Positions 49,876-58,148 of a stretch of DNA of 64,000 bases are shown here, in pieces. The translations under genes and the position numbers were made by a program. The notes beneath the pieces were generated by a model. It had not been told where the DNA came from. It worked only from the letters and a program-made list of their open reading frames with translations, and searched no databases. Position 1 is the first letter of the stretch. Each line of letters starts with the position of its first letter. The DNA lies in NCBI GenBank assembly GCA_035530875.1, contig DATKUB010000057.1, forward strand, positions 42,346 through 106,345. The letters are read 5' to 3'. The DNA is from JANXYY01 sp035530875. GTDB lineage: Bacteria; Actinomycetota; Actinomycetes; Nanopelagicales; Nanopelagicaceae.

Positions 49876-50667
49876 TTAAGCGGGATTCCTATCGAATTGA
49901 GATGCGGGTTTAATCAGGGTGTAATCGCGACCTTGAAACTGCGCGGTTACCGCGTAGCGATCTCCACGAACGAGTGTGTGCCGATATTCAAGCGGACGGT
50001 TGTGCAAGCAACTGATTCGTTCGACCTCAAGTAGCGCACCTCCGGCCGGAATCTTAAGGAGTGCGCGTTCGCTTCGAGTAGGAGCCACAGCCCGAATCTG
50101 CTCCCAACCATCAGTTGGGGCTACGCCGCAATGGATTAGAAGCTCGTCGTATAACGCCGTGCGACTGAAGTCAACCGCGAGGAGCGGAGTAGCTAGGTCT
50201 GCGGGTAGCCACACTTGATCGAGAGCAAGCGGTATCTCACCGGCCAGTCGCAGCCGTTCGAGAAAGACCAAAGGTGCATCTGTATCTAAGTCCAACTGCT
50301 TGGCGACGATTTCATTTTTTCGAAGTCCGAGTGCGCGCACGATCGAGCGCTGCTCTAGTCCGCGTGCCTCTACTTGAGCGAACAGACTCGTTAGGGCGCC
50401 GAGAGGTTGCTCCACCTCCGCCGATGCAAGCCTGGGTTTGCGTCCGCGTTCGGCAGTTACCGTGCCTTCGCTTCTAAGCCGTCGAAGCGCTTCCCGAACG
50501 GTGTGCCGGCTGATCTCATACTCCTCGGCAAGGGCATACTCGCCGGGGAAAGAATCAGCGAACTGACCCAATGCCAGGCGAGTTCGCAGGTCGGCCAGTA
50601 GTTGAGCCCAGAGCGGTTCCCGGGCGGAGCGGTCAAGCGCCGATCCGGGTTGCTCTTTATGCGCCAT
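49876..50667 (-). CDS. GntR-family (HutC-type) transcription regulator
   Basis: 263 residues. An N-terminal winged helix (LWAQLLADLRTRLALGQFADSFPGEYALAEEYEISRHTVREALRRL) and a UTRA ligand domain (ALGLRKNEIVAKQLDLDTDAPLVFLERLRLAGEIPLALD, LEVERISCLHNRPLEYRHTLVRGDRY). Divergent from the persulfide dioxygenase gene; a palindrome in the shared 55-base gap is its likely operator. Confidence 0.93.
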   Translation of the reverse strand: MAHKEQPGSALDRSAREPLWAQLLADLRTRLALGQFADSFPGEYALAEEYEISRHTVREALRRLRSEGTVTAERGRKPRLASAEVEQPLGALTSLFAQVEARGLEQRSIVRALGLRKNEIVAKQLDLDTDAPLVFLERLRLAGEIPLALDQVWLPADLATPLLAVDFSRTALYDELLIHCGVAPTDGWEQIRAVAPTRSERALLKIPAGGALLEVERISCLHNRPLEYRHTLVRGDRYAVTAQFQGRDYTLIKPASQFDRNPA

Positions 50668-50672
50668 GCCCC

Positions 50673-50688
50673 TAATGTACGGACATTA
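50673..50688. promoter_or_regulatory. GntR operator candidate
   Basis: TAATGT (50673-50678) and ACATTA (50683-50688) are a perfect inverted repeat with spacer ACGG, giving the TGT...ACA form common for HutC-type regulators. It lies 5 bases from the regulator's start and 34 bases before the dioxygenase ATG. Confidence 0.6.
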
Positions 50689-50722
50689 TCTGAATAAGCA
50701 AAATCTTCAGGAGGTAATCCGA

Positions 50723-52072
50723 ATGCGTGTTGACATCATCGAGACCCCGGATTTGGGCGATCGCAGTTACGTCATCAGCGACGGCACTTGCGCAATCGTG
50801 ATAGACCCACAGCGAGATATAGATCGCGTGGCGGATTTGCTAACCAAACTGGGCGTTCAGGTGACGCTGGTCTTAGAGACACACATCCACAATGACTACG
50901 TCACGGGTGGCTTTGCGCTGGCGCAGCATTTCGGCGCAACTTACGTTGTCTCTGGTCGTGATGAAGTCGAATTCGCCCGAACTCCGGCGCAAGATGGCGA
51001 TGTTTTCCAGGCGGGTTCGATGACCGTCGAGGTACTTGAGACGCCAGGTCACACCGACACTCATTTGTCTTACGTCATTAGTGATGGAAGCGCCGAAGCG
51101 CCGGCTGTGTTTACAGGTGGTTCTCTGCTTTATGGCAGCGTTGGACGTACCGACCTGCTCGGAACGGATCGCACCGACGAACTCACGCGCAAGCAGTGGC
51201 GCTCGGCTCGTCGCCTGGCGGCGGTATTGCCCGACAATTCTCCGCTCTACCCAACTCACGGCTTTGGAAGTTTCTGTTCCTCAGGCGGTGCCACTGGTGC
51301 TGCGGCCAGCACAATCGGGGCGGAGAAGCACCAGAACGATGCCCTTCAGGAAAACGATGAACAGACCTTTGTGGATCGGCTTATCGCCGGCTTGACCGCT
51401 TATCCCGCTTATTACTCGCACATGGCGACGCTCAATGTGCACGGTCCTGAAGCACCCGATCTGAATTTGACGAGATCGGTTGAGCCTATGGAGTTGACCG
51501 AACGTATTCGCGCCGGCGAATGGGTTGTCGATCTTCGCGATCGTGCCGCCTATGCGGATCAACATCTCTCAGGCACGGTCTCCATAATGTTCGGCGATCA
51601 ATTTTCAACCTATCTAGGTTGGATCATTCCTTGGGGAGTGCCGATCACCTTGATCGGCGAAAGCGTCGAGCAGATTAGACAGGCACAGCGCCAATTGGTT
51701 CGCATCGGAATTGATCGTTTAGCTGGGGCAGCTGCGGGGAAATTGAAATCGCTTGCCGAGGCTGTTCCTATGAGCTCTTACCCTCGGGTTAAATTTCCGG
51801 ACCTGGCCGCAAGTCCCGATGCTTCGGTTCTTGATGTGCGGCGCGCCGATGAATATGCGCAGAGTCGAATTGAGGGCGCCAGCAACATTCCGATCCACGA
51901 CCTTCTGGATCGATTGGCAGAGGTTCCTTCGGGTGAAATCTGGATCCACTGTGGTGCCGGCTTCCGAGCCAGCATTGCCGCGAGCATATTGGCTCGTGCA
52001 GGTCACAAAGTGGTTCACATCGATGATGACTTTGAGAATGCCGAGAAGGCCGGCCTTACGATAGTTCGATAA
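50723..52072 (+). CDS. Persulfide dioxygenase-rhodanese fusion (metallo-beta-lactamase fold)
   Basis: 449 residues. The N-terminal MBL domain has the iron/zinc ligands THIHNDYVTG (HxHxD), PGHTDTHLSY and later YPTHGFGSFC; then a degenerate rhodanese (VVDLRDRAAYADQHLSG) and an active C-terminal one (VLDVRRADEYAQSRIEGA, loop IHCGAGFRAS). Such fusions oxidise glutathione/low-molecular-thiol persulfide to sulfite and recycle sulfur. AGGAGGT precedes ATG 50723; the upstream extension is rejected. Confidence 0.92.
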   Translation: MRVDIIETPDLGDRSYVISDGTCAIVIDPQRDIDRVADLLTKLGVQVTLVLETHIHNDYVTGGFALAQHFGATYVVSGRDEVEFARTPAQDGDVFQAGSMTVEVLETPGHTDTHLSYVISDGSAEAPAVFTGGSLLYGSVGRTDLLGTDRTDELTRKQWRSARRLAAVLPDNSPLYPTHGFGSFCSSGGATGAAASTIGAEKHQNDALQENDEQTFVDRLIAGLTAYPAYYSHMATLNVHGPEAPDLNLTRSVEPMELTERIRAGEWVVDLRDRAAYADQHLSGTVSIMFGDQFSTYLGWIIPWGVPITLIGESVEQIRQAQRQLVRIGIDRLAGAAAGKLKSLAEAVPMSSYPRVKFPDLAASPDASVLDVRRADEYAQSRIEGASNIPIHDLLDRLAEVPSGEIWIHCGAGFRASIAASILARAGHKVVHIDDDFENAEKAGLTIVR

Positions 52073-52124
52073 GGCCTGGCGGCTCCTTCGAGTTGAGGTG
52101 TTTCGCTCGGGACGGGTACGCTCG

Positions 52125-52151
52125 ACCTAACACGCACAATGTGTCTTAGGT
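52125..52151. promoter_or_regulatory. Palindromic site in the catalase promoter
   Basis: ACCTAA (52125-52130) and TTAGGT (52146-52151) flank an imperfectly symmetric centre (ACA-AT-GTGT). It lies just downstream of a possible promoter TTGAGG (52093-52098), 18 bases, TACGCT (52117-52122), a position suited to repression. A Fur-, OxyR- or other redox-type regulator is possible; none is encoded nearby. Confidence 0.4.
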
Positions 52152-52202
52152 CTTCAGTGAGCGATGGCTTCGCAGTTTTGACCGTACCCATCAAGGAGAA
52201 AC

Positions 52203-53657
52203 ATGTCCGAGAACTTCACCACCTCCCAGACCGGAACCCCAGTTGCCAGCGATGCACATTCGCTAACAACGGGCGCTGACGGAGTAACTGCCCTGCATGA
52301 CAGGTACCTCGTTGAAAAACTTGCTCAATTCAATCGTGAACGAATTCCAGAGCGCATCGTTCACGCAAAAGGCGGAGGGGCATTCGGGGAGTTCGTTGTA
52401 ACCGAGGACGTGTCGCGCTATACCCGGGCCGCAGTCTTTCAGCCGGGCGTAAAGACTGAGACGCTGCAGCGATTTTCTAGTGTTGCTGGTGAGCAAGGTT
52501 CACCTGACACTTGGCGCGACGTCAGAGGTTTCTCGGTAAAGTTCTATACCACTGACGGAAATTACGATCTCGTCGGCAACAACACTCCAGTTTTCTTCAT
52601 TCGAGATGGGATTAAGTTTCCTGATTTCATTCACTCCCAGAAGCGTCTCCCGGGATCTGGTTTGCGCGACGCTGATATGCAGTGGGATTTCTGGACTCTT
52701 TCGCCGGAATCGGCGCACCAGGTCACCTATTTAATGGGGGATCGCGGACTTCCAAAATCATGGCGCGAATTGAATGGATACGGGTCGCACACTTATCAGT
52801 GGATAAATGCGGCTGGCGAAAAATTCTGGGTCAAGTATCACTTTATTTCTGCGCAAGGCGATCACTATCTCGACCCTGACAAGGCGGAGATGATTGCCGG
52901 AGCTGATGCCGACTATTACCGCCGCGATCTTTACGAAGCGATTGCGGCCAACCACTTTCCATCTTGGGATGTCTATGTTCAAGTGATGCCGTATGAAGAG
53001 GCGAAGTCGTACCGGTTCAATCCGTTTGATCTCACCAAAGTCTGGCCACATTCTGACTATCCGCTAATAAAGGTGGGCACACATACTCTCAACCGCAATC
53101 CCGAGAATTTCTTCGCTGAGATCGAGCAGGCTGCTTTCTCTCCTGCTAATACCGTTCCAGGAATCGAAATTAGTCCCGACAAGATGTTGATGGCTCGCGT
53201 GTTCTCCTACCCCGATGCCCAGCGCTACCGGGTCGGCACGAATTACAACGCGATTCCGGTCAATGCACCACATGCTGCATCAGTCCATAGTTACTCGCAG
53301 GATGGCGCGGCCCGCTATTCCTTCAAGCCTTCCTCTGAACCGGTTTATGCACCGAATTCGTTTGGTGGTCCTGTCGCTGACGAAACTCGCGCCGCCGAAG
53401 GTGGCTGGGAGACGGACGGTGATTTGGTCCGCGCTGCCGCTACGTTGCATTCGGAGGATTCAGACTTCGGACAGGCTGGCGCTCTTTACCGTGATGTCTT
53501 TGACGATGCGGCGAAGGCTCGATTCGTGGCAACGCTTATCGGACAACGCGATTCGATTTCCATTCCTAGGATCAAGGAGCAGTTCTTTCAATACTGGGCC
53601 AACGTCGATGCTGGTCTTGGGGCTAAATTACGCGATGGCGCGGGAAGTGATTCTTGA
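52203..53657 (+). CDS. katA: Monofunctional haem catalase
   Basis: 484 residues, small-subunit type. Distal His in RIVHAKGGGAFGEF, Asn in DLVGNNTPVFFIRDGIKFPDF and the proximal haem-ligand Tyr in RVFSYPDAQRYRVG are present, with NPEN-type sequence NRNPENFFAEIEQAAFSP. It degrades hydrogen peroxide. AAGGAG precedes ATG 52203. Confidence 0.96.
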   Translation: MSENFTTSQTGTPVASDAHSLTTGADGVTALHDRYLVEKLAQFNRERIPERIVHAKGGGAFGEFVVTEDVSRYTRAAVFQPGVKTETLQRFSSVAGEQGSPDTWRDVRGFSVKFYTTDGNYDLVGNNTPVFFIRDGIKFPDFIHSQKRLPGSGLRDADMQWDFWTLSPESAHQVTYLMGDRGLPKSWRELNGYGSHTYQWINAAGEKFWVKYHFISAQGDHYLDPDKAEMIAGADADYYRRDLYEAIAANHFPSWDVYVQVMPYEEAKSYRFNPFDLTKVWPHSDYPLIKVGTHTLNRNPENFFAEIEQAAFSPANTVPGIEISPDKMLMARVFSYPDAQRYRVGTNYNAIPVNAPHAASVHSYSQDGAARYSFKPSSEPVYAPNSFGGPVADETRAAEGGWETDGDLVRAAATLHSEDSDFGQAGALYRDVFDDAAKARFVATLIGQRDSISIPRIKEQFFQYWANVDAGLGAKLRDGAGSDS

Positions 53658-53661
53658 GGGA

Positions 53662-53685
53662 TTTCACTGGTGTTAACCTGTGAAA
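53662..53685. terminator. Stem-loop between convergent catalase and M23-like genes
   Basis: TTTCAC and GTGAAA, then after one mismatch GGT and ACC, pair around a 4-base loop. Located in the 30-base gap between two convergent genes. Confidence 0.5.
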
Positions 53686-53687
53686 CC

Positions 53688-54797
53688 TTAGTGTCTGAGC
53701 ACCACGCTATCGATCGGGTTCTGTGCGCCTGTGAAGAAGCCGTTTGCTCCCATCGGACAAGGATTTGAATCACGATAGGCACGCGACCAGATGAGGTTCT
53801 CTTTCGTCACTCCAGCAGTGGCGAAAGAGGCGGCAAGTTTGGGTGAGAGAAGTGTCATCATAGAGGCGCGGATCGTCGCCTGAGATTGCATTGCGGCCTC
53901 ATCAAACTTACTCATAGCCGCGTCAAATGAGGAGTGTCCGACGTTTGACGCCTGTACTTCGTGATATCCCAACAACTGGCTAGCTTGCACCATGTCGCCG
54001 GCCTTAACGGTGATGCCGTAGATGTGCATGAATAAGAAGGTATAGGCAGGGTTGGCAGAAGCGATTATATGAATCTGACTGCCAGGATTTGCATAGGCTC
54101 CACCACCTGAGGTCGATCCCGTATCCGCTACTACTCCGGTCACAAGTCCATCGAAAGGTGCGAAGACCTCAGTATGGTCGCCGGCGCTCTGCTTAATCGG
54201 TTTTACGTAGTGTTTCATCGATGAGAATTTTTCATAGATCGGGTTGCTGGTTGTGACTTTTCCGTCTTGGGATCCTTCGGCAAAGTCATGGCCAACACAT
54301 GAGCGAAATTTCGTAATGCTCTGAATATCAGCCAAATTGAATGGAGCAGCTGTGATGATTTCGGTATTACCGGTGTCCTTTTGGCAATTGGCCATCTGAG
54401 ATAGGACGGTAGAAAAATCGCCGCCGCTTGGCGTCCTGGAAACGTATGCGACGGTAGCACTGACCAAGAGCGAAGCGCACTGGGAACTCAACTGGTCGGA
54501 ATTTGTATCCGTGCCTTTGGCGGTGCTACCTGATGACCCAGGTTTTGGGCTGGAGGTTCCGTGTGATTTTGTGTTTCCGCCGGATTTCCGCTTGCTATCA
54601 GCCTGCCAAACTCTTTTCTTGCCGACGCTTTTGCATTTCAAATCACCAACTGAGGTCTTCTTTGTATCGCCTAACTTGTTGCATGTTGCGCCAATCTTCG
54701 GAGTTTTGGCCTTGCTAGCTGAGATACCGCTGGTCATCACGAGAACAGCGGTCAGCAAAACCGCAACGGAGGACGTATTCGAATTTATGGTCAACAA
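53688..54797 (-). CDS. Secreted protein with degenerate M23-like domain
   Basis: 369 residues. A signal peptide (VAVLLTAVLVMTSGISASKA) precedes a short module GATCNKLGDTKKTSVGDLKCKSV with two Cys and a Trp, then a Gly/Ser/Lys linker. Residues ~190-280 follow the M23/lipoyl-like pattern (VFAPFDGLVTGVVADTG, GSQIHIIA, FLFMHIYGITVKAGDMVQASQLLGYHE), but the usual HLH zinc ligands read H-I-Y, so catalysis is doubtful. The start seems to be TTG, because internal ATG would remove the signal peptide. Possibly a wall-binding or envelope regulator. Confidence 0.65.
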   Translation of the reverse strand: MLTINSNTSSVAVLLTAVLVMTSGISASKAKTPKIGATCNKLGDTKKTSVGDLKCKSVGKKRVWQADSKRKSGGNTKSHGTSSPKPGSSGSTAKGTDTNSDQLSSQCASLLVSATVAYVSRTPSGGDFSTVLSQMANCQKDTGNTEIITAAPFNLADIQSITKFRSCVGHDFAEGSQDGKVTTSNPIYEKFSSMKHYVKPIKQSAGDHTEVFAPFDGLVTGVVADTGSTSGGGAYANPGSQIHIIASANPAYTFLFMHIYGITVKAGDMVQASQLLGYHEVQASNVGHSSFDAAMSKFDEAAMQSQATIRASMMTLLSPKLAASFATAGVTKENLIWSRAYRDSNPCPMGANGFFTGAQNPIDSVVLRH

Positions 54798-54851
54798 CTT
54801 AAAATCAGGCTTAGTGGGTGGTTCAACACTCCCACGCCGTAGACTGCGAAT

Positions 54852-56192
54852 ATGGAGGCGACCAGAATTCCCGCGATCAGTCCGGTCGCCAGGCGTTTAG
54901 ACCGACGTCGTGAATATGCCCTTGCCCGTAAGCAAGTTCGCGAATCTTTGGTCTCAGTGGCGGGGCTGATCGGCCGGCCCGTAAGAGACCAAGGGGGGCG
55001 AGATATTGGGCGCTTAATGGATATCCTGGTCAGGCATGGAGACGCAACTTACCCGCCGGTCTCGGGCCTGATCGTCAAGGTCGGACCCAGGCGATCCTTC
55101 ATAGATGGTTCTCAAATTGGAACTTTGACTCAAGACGAGATCCGGCTTTCCTCTACCAAGATCGATCTCAAAGAATTCAAGCGACGAGACGGCGAGTCGC
55201 TCCTTGACTCGGACGTAATCGACCACCAGATTGTCGACGTAGACGGGATGCGTGTGGTCAGGTCATCGGATCTATACCTGGCGCATCTCGATCGTGCGTT
55301 CCGGGTGGTCGGCGTCGATGTCTCGTTCGTTTCTTTCCTTCGCAGGATCTTTCCCGGATCCATTCGTCGTCGACCGACTCCAGATCGAGTACTGGACTGG
55401 GCGGCGGTGGCCTCTCTGGCTGATGGCGAGGGGCCAGTTAGAACCGCGAAATCTCGTTCGGTTCTGGGCCAGATGCGGCCGGCGGACATTGCCGATCTAA
55501 TCGAAGACTTACACGGACGAGAACAGGAAGTACTCATCGATCTTCTTGAACCTGCGGTAGCAGCAGATGCACTTGAAGAGATGGAGTCGCAAGAGTTGCT
55601 TGGCCTTATGCGCGGACTCACGACTGCTAAAGCGGCGAAATTGCTCGTTCATATGGAGCCGGATGAGAGCGCGGAAGTATTACGTGATCTCGGTGAGGAA
55701 CACCGAGAGAGCGTGTTGGCCGCAATGTCTGATGAAAATGCCCGATCGCTTCGCGAATTAGCAGAGTTCGATGATGATCAAGCCGGTGGGATCATGACAA
55801 CTCGAATGGCTATCGTGCATGAAAGCCAGACTGTGGCTCAAGCCCTCGCGCTTCTCGTGGATCAGAAGGAACAGGGAGCCACTGACGGAGTGGTAGTCGT
55901 TAACGATTCCGGCGAATTACTTGACCATGTCCAAATCCTTGAATTAGTAGCAGCCAAAGCCGATGCTGTTATGAGTGAAGTTATCGGTCCACCTTGGCCC
56001 ACTTCCGTCTTGATCGGTACGCCCTTTGCGGAAGTAATCACCGAATTCACCAACAATCGAGGTTCATCCATCGTTGTGGTGGATGAACAGTACAGACCCG
56101 TCGGGCATATTCTGGCCGACGATCTTGTGGATGCCCTTGTTGAAAGTGTTGAGCGCCGCTGGCCTTGGCAGAGTGGCGGTGGGGGCACGTGA
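54852..56192 (+). CDS. PRC-barrel, MgtE-N and CBS domain protein partnered with Nramp
   Basis: 446 residues. Residues ~33-160 contain PRC-barrel-like segments (LIGRPVRDQGGRDIGRLMDILV, VIDHQIVDVDGMRVVRSSDLYL); ~205-320 an MgtE N-terminal superhelix (MRPADIADLIEDLHGREQEVLIDLLEP, HMEPDESAEVLRDLGEEHRESVL); ~325-435 two CBS motifs. No membrane helices. In MgtE this part senses Mg2+ and gates the channel; here it is a separate protein. The Nramp gene starts within its stop codon (GTGA), so it probably senses metal for that transporter. Confidence 0.87.
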   Translation: MEATRIPAISPVARRLDRRREYALARKQVRESLVSVAGLIGRPVRDQGGRDIGRLMDILVRHGDATYPPVSGLIVKVGPRRSFIDGSQIGTLTQDEIRLSSTKIDLKEFKRRDGESLLDSDVIDHQIVDVDGMRVVRSSDLYLAHLDRAFRVVGVDVSFVSFLRRIFPGSIRRRPTPDRVLDWAAVASLADGEGPVRTAKSRSVLGQMRPADIADLIEDLHGREQEVLIDLLEPAVAADALEEMESQELLGLMRGLTTAKAAKLLVHMEPDESAEVLRDLGEEHRESVLAAMSDENARSLRELAEFDDDQAGGIMTTRMAIVHESQTVAQALALLVDQKEQGATDGVVVVNDSGELLDHVQILELVAAKADAVMSEVIGPPWPTSVLIGTPFAEVITEFTNNRGSSIVVVDEQYRPVGHILADDLVDALVESVERRWPWQSGGGGT

Positions 56193-57439
56193 AGCAGAAG
56201 ATCAAGGGAGTGATGCCGCGTAAGTCCATTAGATTCGCGGCTTTTTTTGCGGTCATGGGACCTGGAATAATCGCTGGACTTTCAGACGACGACCCGGCCG
56301 GCATCACTACGTATTCCATATTGGGTGCACACTACGGGTATCAAATGCTCTGGGTACTACTCATATCCACGATTGCATTGATTCTGTTTCAAGATCTTGG
56401 CGCCAGAATTGGAGTGGTAACTCGTCAGGGCTTGATTGGGCTGATTCGTCAAAAGTATGGTGCGCGATCCGGCGTCATGAGTGCCATCTCATTGATTATT
56501 GCCAATGTGGGAACAATGACCGCCGAGTTCGCCGGCATCGCAGCGGGAGCGCAATTGTTCGGCGTTTCAAAGTTTGTCTCAGTTCCATTAGCTGCCGTAT
56601 TGGTCACCGGATTGGTGCTGCGCGGAAGCTTTGGTCGTGTGGAGCGAGTCTTCTTTCTACTCTCCGCGGTCTTTCTTGCCTACATAGTGGCTGGTTTTAT
56701 GTCGCACCCCGATTGGGGAAAGGCGGCAAGAGGATTAGTTGTTCCATCCATGCCTCTCACCCATGATTCAATTCTTATTGCTACGGCGACACTCGGTACG
56801 ACTCTGGCGCCGTGGGGCCTAACATTCATTCAATCGTATGCAGTTGATAAGCGCCTGACGCGCGATGACCTGCGCTTGCTGCGCGCAGACGTCTGGGCCG
56901 GGTCTCTTTTGACCGGTGTGATTGGTTTTTTTGTTGTCATCACATGTGCGGCCACGCTAAATGTTCAACACATTTCGATTGTCAATGCATCGGATGCGGC
57001 GGCGGCGTTGAAACCGTTGGCTGGGACTTTGGCCAAGGACCTATTTGCTATCGGGCTAATTGGAGCTGCTCTTCTTGCCGCTTCGATTCTCCCGCTTTCC
57101 ACCGCGTATGCAGCCAGCGATCTAACTGGGCGCCCTGCTGCGCTTGACGACCGCATGCGCGAGGCGCCACTTTTCTACGGGACCTTTGCGGCAGTAACCC
57201 TTCTCAGTGCAATTCTCGTTTTGCTGCCTGGCGCACCTTTGGTAACAATTCTAGTTCTCACCCAGGTGCTGAACGCTGTGCTTTTGCTACCGCTGCTTTT
57301 CTTTATGTACGGGATTGCGCGCGATCGTAGACTCATGGGCGAATTCGTTTCATCGCGAGCAATACTGAATGTGTATTTGACAGTGATCGCCGCCGTATCA
57401 ATCTGTATCGCGGCGATGCTCTGGTATTCGTTCCACTAG
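56189..57439 (+). CDS. Nramp-related divalent metal transporter with atypical metal-site motifs
   Basis: 416 residues, about eleven helices. The TM1 motif reads DDDPAGITTYS, where canonical Nramp has DPGN, and TM6 reads TLGTTLAPWGLTF, where canonical Nramp has a Met-Pro-His segment. The loss of the Asn and Met ligands that select Mn/Fe suggests another substrate such as Mg2+, in line with the MgtE-like partner; this is inference. GTG 56189 in a GTGA overlap is chosen over a longer frame. Confidence 0.87.
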   Translation: MKQKIKGVMPRKSIRFAAFFAVMGPGIIAGLSDDDPAGITTYSILGAHYGYQMLWVLLISTIALILFQDLGARIGVVTRQGLIGLIRQKYGARSGVMSAISLIIANVGTMTAEFAGIAAGAQLFGVSKFVSVPLAAVLVTGLVLRGSFGRVERVFFLLSAVFLAYIVAGFMSHPDWGKAARGLVVPSMPLTHDSILIATATLGTTLAPWGLTFIQSYAVDKRLTRDDLRLLRADVWAGSLLTGVIGFFVVITCAATLNVQHISIVNASDAAAALKPLAGTLAKDLFAIGLIGAALLAASILPLSTAYAASDLTGRPAALDDRMREAPLFYGTFAAVTLLSAILVLLPGAPLVTILVLTQVLNAVLLLPLLFFMYGIARDRRLMGEFVSSRAILNVYLTVIAAVSICIAAMLWYSFH

Positions 57440-57451
57440 GTATTTTCGCCA

Positions 57452-57491
57452 CATCGGCAGATGCCGGCACATGTGCCGGCATCTGCCGATG
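57452..57491. terminator. Perfect 40-bp palindrome after the Nramp gene
   Basis: The left arm starts CATCGGCAGATG at 57452 and meets its exact reverse complement at the centre 57471/57472 (CACA|TGTG), ending at 57491. As RNA it would form a very stable hairpin, 12 bases after the Nramp stop and 9 bases before the microprotein's stop, so it probably terminates both convergent transcripts. No U-tract is present. Confidence 0.7.
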
Positions 57492-57500
57492 CTCGATTGC

Positions 57501-57620
57501 TTAAACTTCTTCGGCGGTCGCCTCGTCATGACCACCACAGGCGCAAGATCCGCCACAGGCACATTCTGATTCGGACTTGGCGTCTTCAGCCGTTTCGATC
57601 TTGATGTCTGATTTCAACAT
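57501..57620 (-). CDS. 39-residue cysteine-rich acidic microprotein
   Basis: Begins MLKSDIKIETAEDAK and contains CACGGSCACGGH, a duplicated C-A-C-G-G unit ending in His; the C-terminus is acidic (DEATAEEV). GGAGCAG precedes the ATG at 57620. Four Cys and a His in 12 residues suggest metal binding like a minimal metallothionein. It converges on the Nramp transporter across a large palindrome. No family recognised. Confidence 0.6.
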   Translation of the reverse strand: MLKSDIKIETAEDAKSESECACGGSCACGGHDEATAEEV

Positions 57621-57740
57621 ATCTGCTCCAGGTGCGTAATTTGCTCGGGAAAGGCTTTTGCTCGACCTGACTAGCATATTGGCTTAGTTAGCTGGTCGAG
57701 TTCGTCGGGTTTGGTCTGATCCTGAGCGGAGGTGAGTTGG

Positions 57741-58148
57741 GTGGCAAAGGAACGGTATTCGAATGATCAAATAGTCGGGATTTTGAAGGCCGCGGCAGAA
57801 ACCGTCGGTGAGCCCCTTAGCGTGGGCAAATACGACAAAGTTCGAACCCAGCTAGGCGGTCCAAGCGCAATTCGACTTATCCAGCGGTTTGGCAGCTGGG
57901 CCGCGGCTTGCCAGGAAGCTGACGTCGAACCTGGGAAAGCCCGGCGCAGTTACGTGCGGAAATGGGAGCGCGACCAGATTGTCGAGTTGGCCAGGACCTA
58001 CCTCCATCAGGCCAAGAAAGTCTCTTTCGCGGACTTTTCGCTCTGGTTGTCGAGAGTGCCAGACGCCCCTTCCGGCGCAACTTGTCGAAATGTCGGAGGG
58101 TCCTGGTCGTCGATTCTCGAATCAGCCAGGGCGAAACCGACTACCTAG
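57741..58148 (+). CDS. Stand-alone homing-endonuclease-associated repeat protein
   Basis: 135 residues with two repeat-like units. The first reads YSNDQIVGILKAAAETVG...KYDKVRTQLGGPSAIRLIQRFGSWAAACQEADV, a good match to the repeat found beside HNH homing endonucleases; the second (YVRKWERDQIVELARTYLHQ...FSLWLSRVPDAPSGATCRNVGGSWSSILESA) is a diverged copy. No nuclease domain is attached. GGAGG is 8 bases before GTG 57741. It probably binds DNA. Confidence 0.7.
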   Translation: MAKERYSNDQIVGILKAAAETVGEPLSVGKYDKVRTQLGGPSAIRLIQRFGSWAAACQEADVEPGKARRSYVRKWERDQIVELARTYLHQAKKVSFADFSLWLSRVPDAPSGATCRNVGGSWSSILESARAKPTT

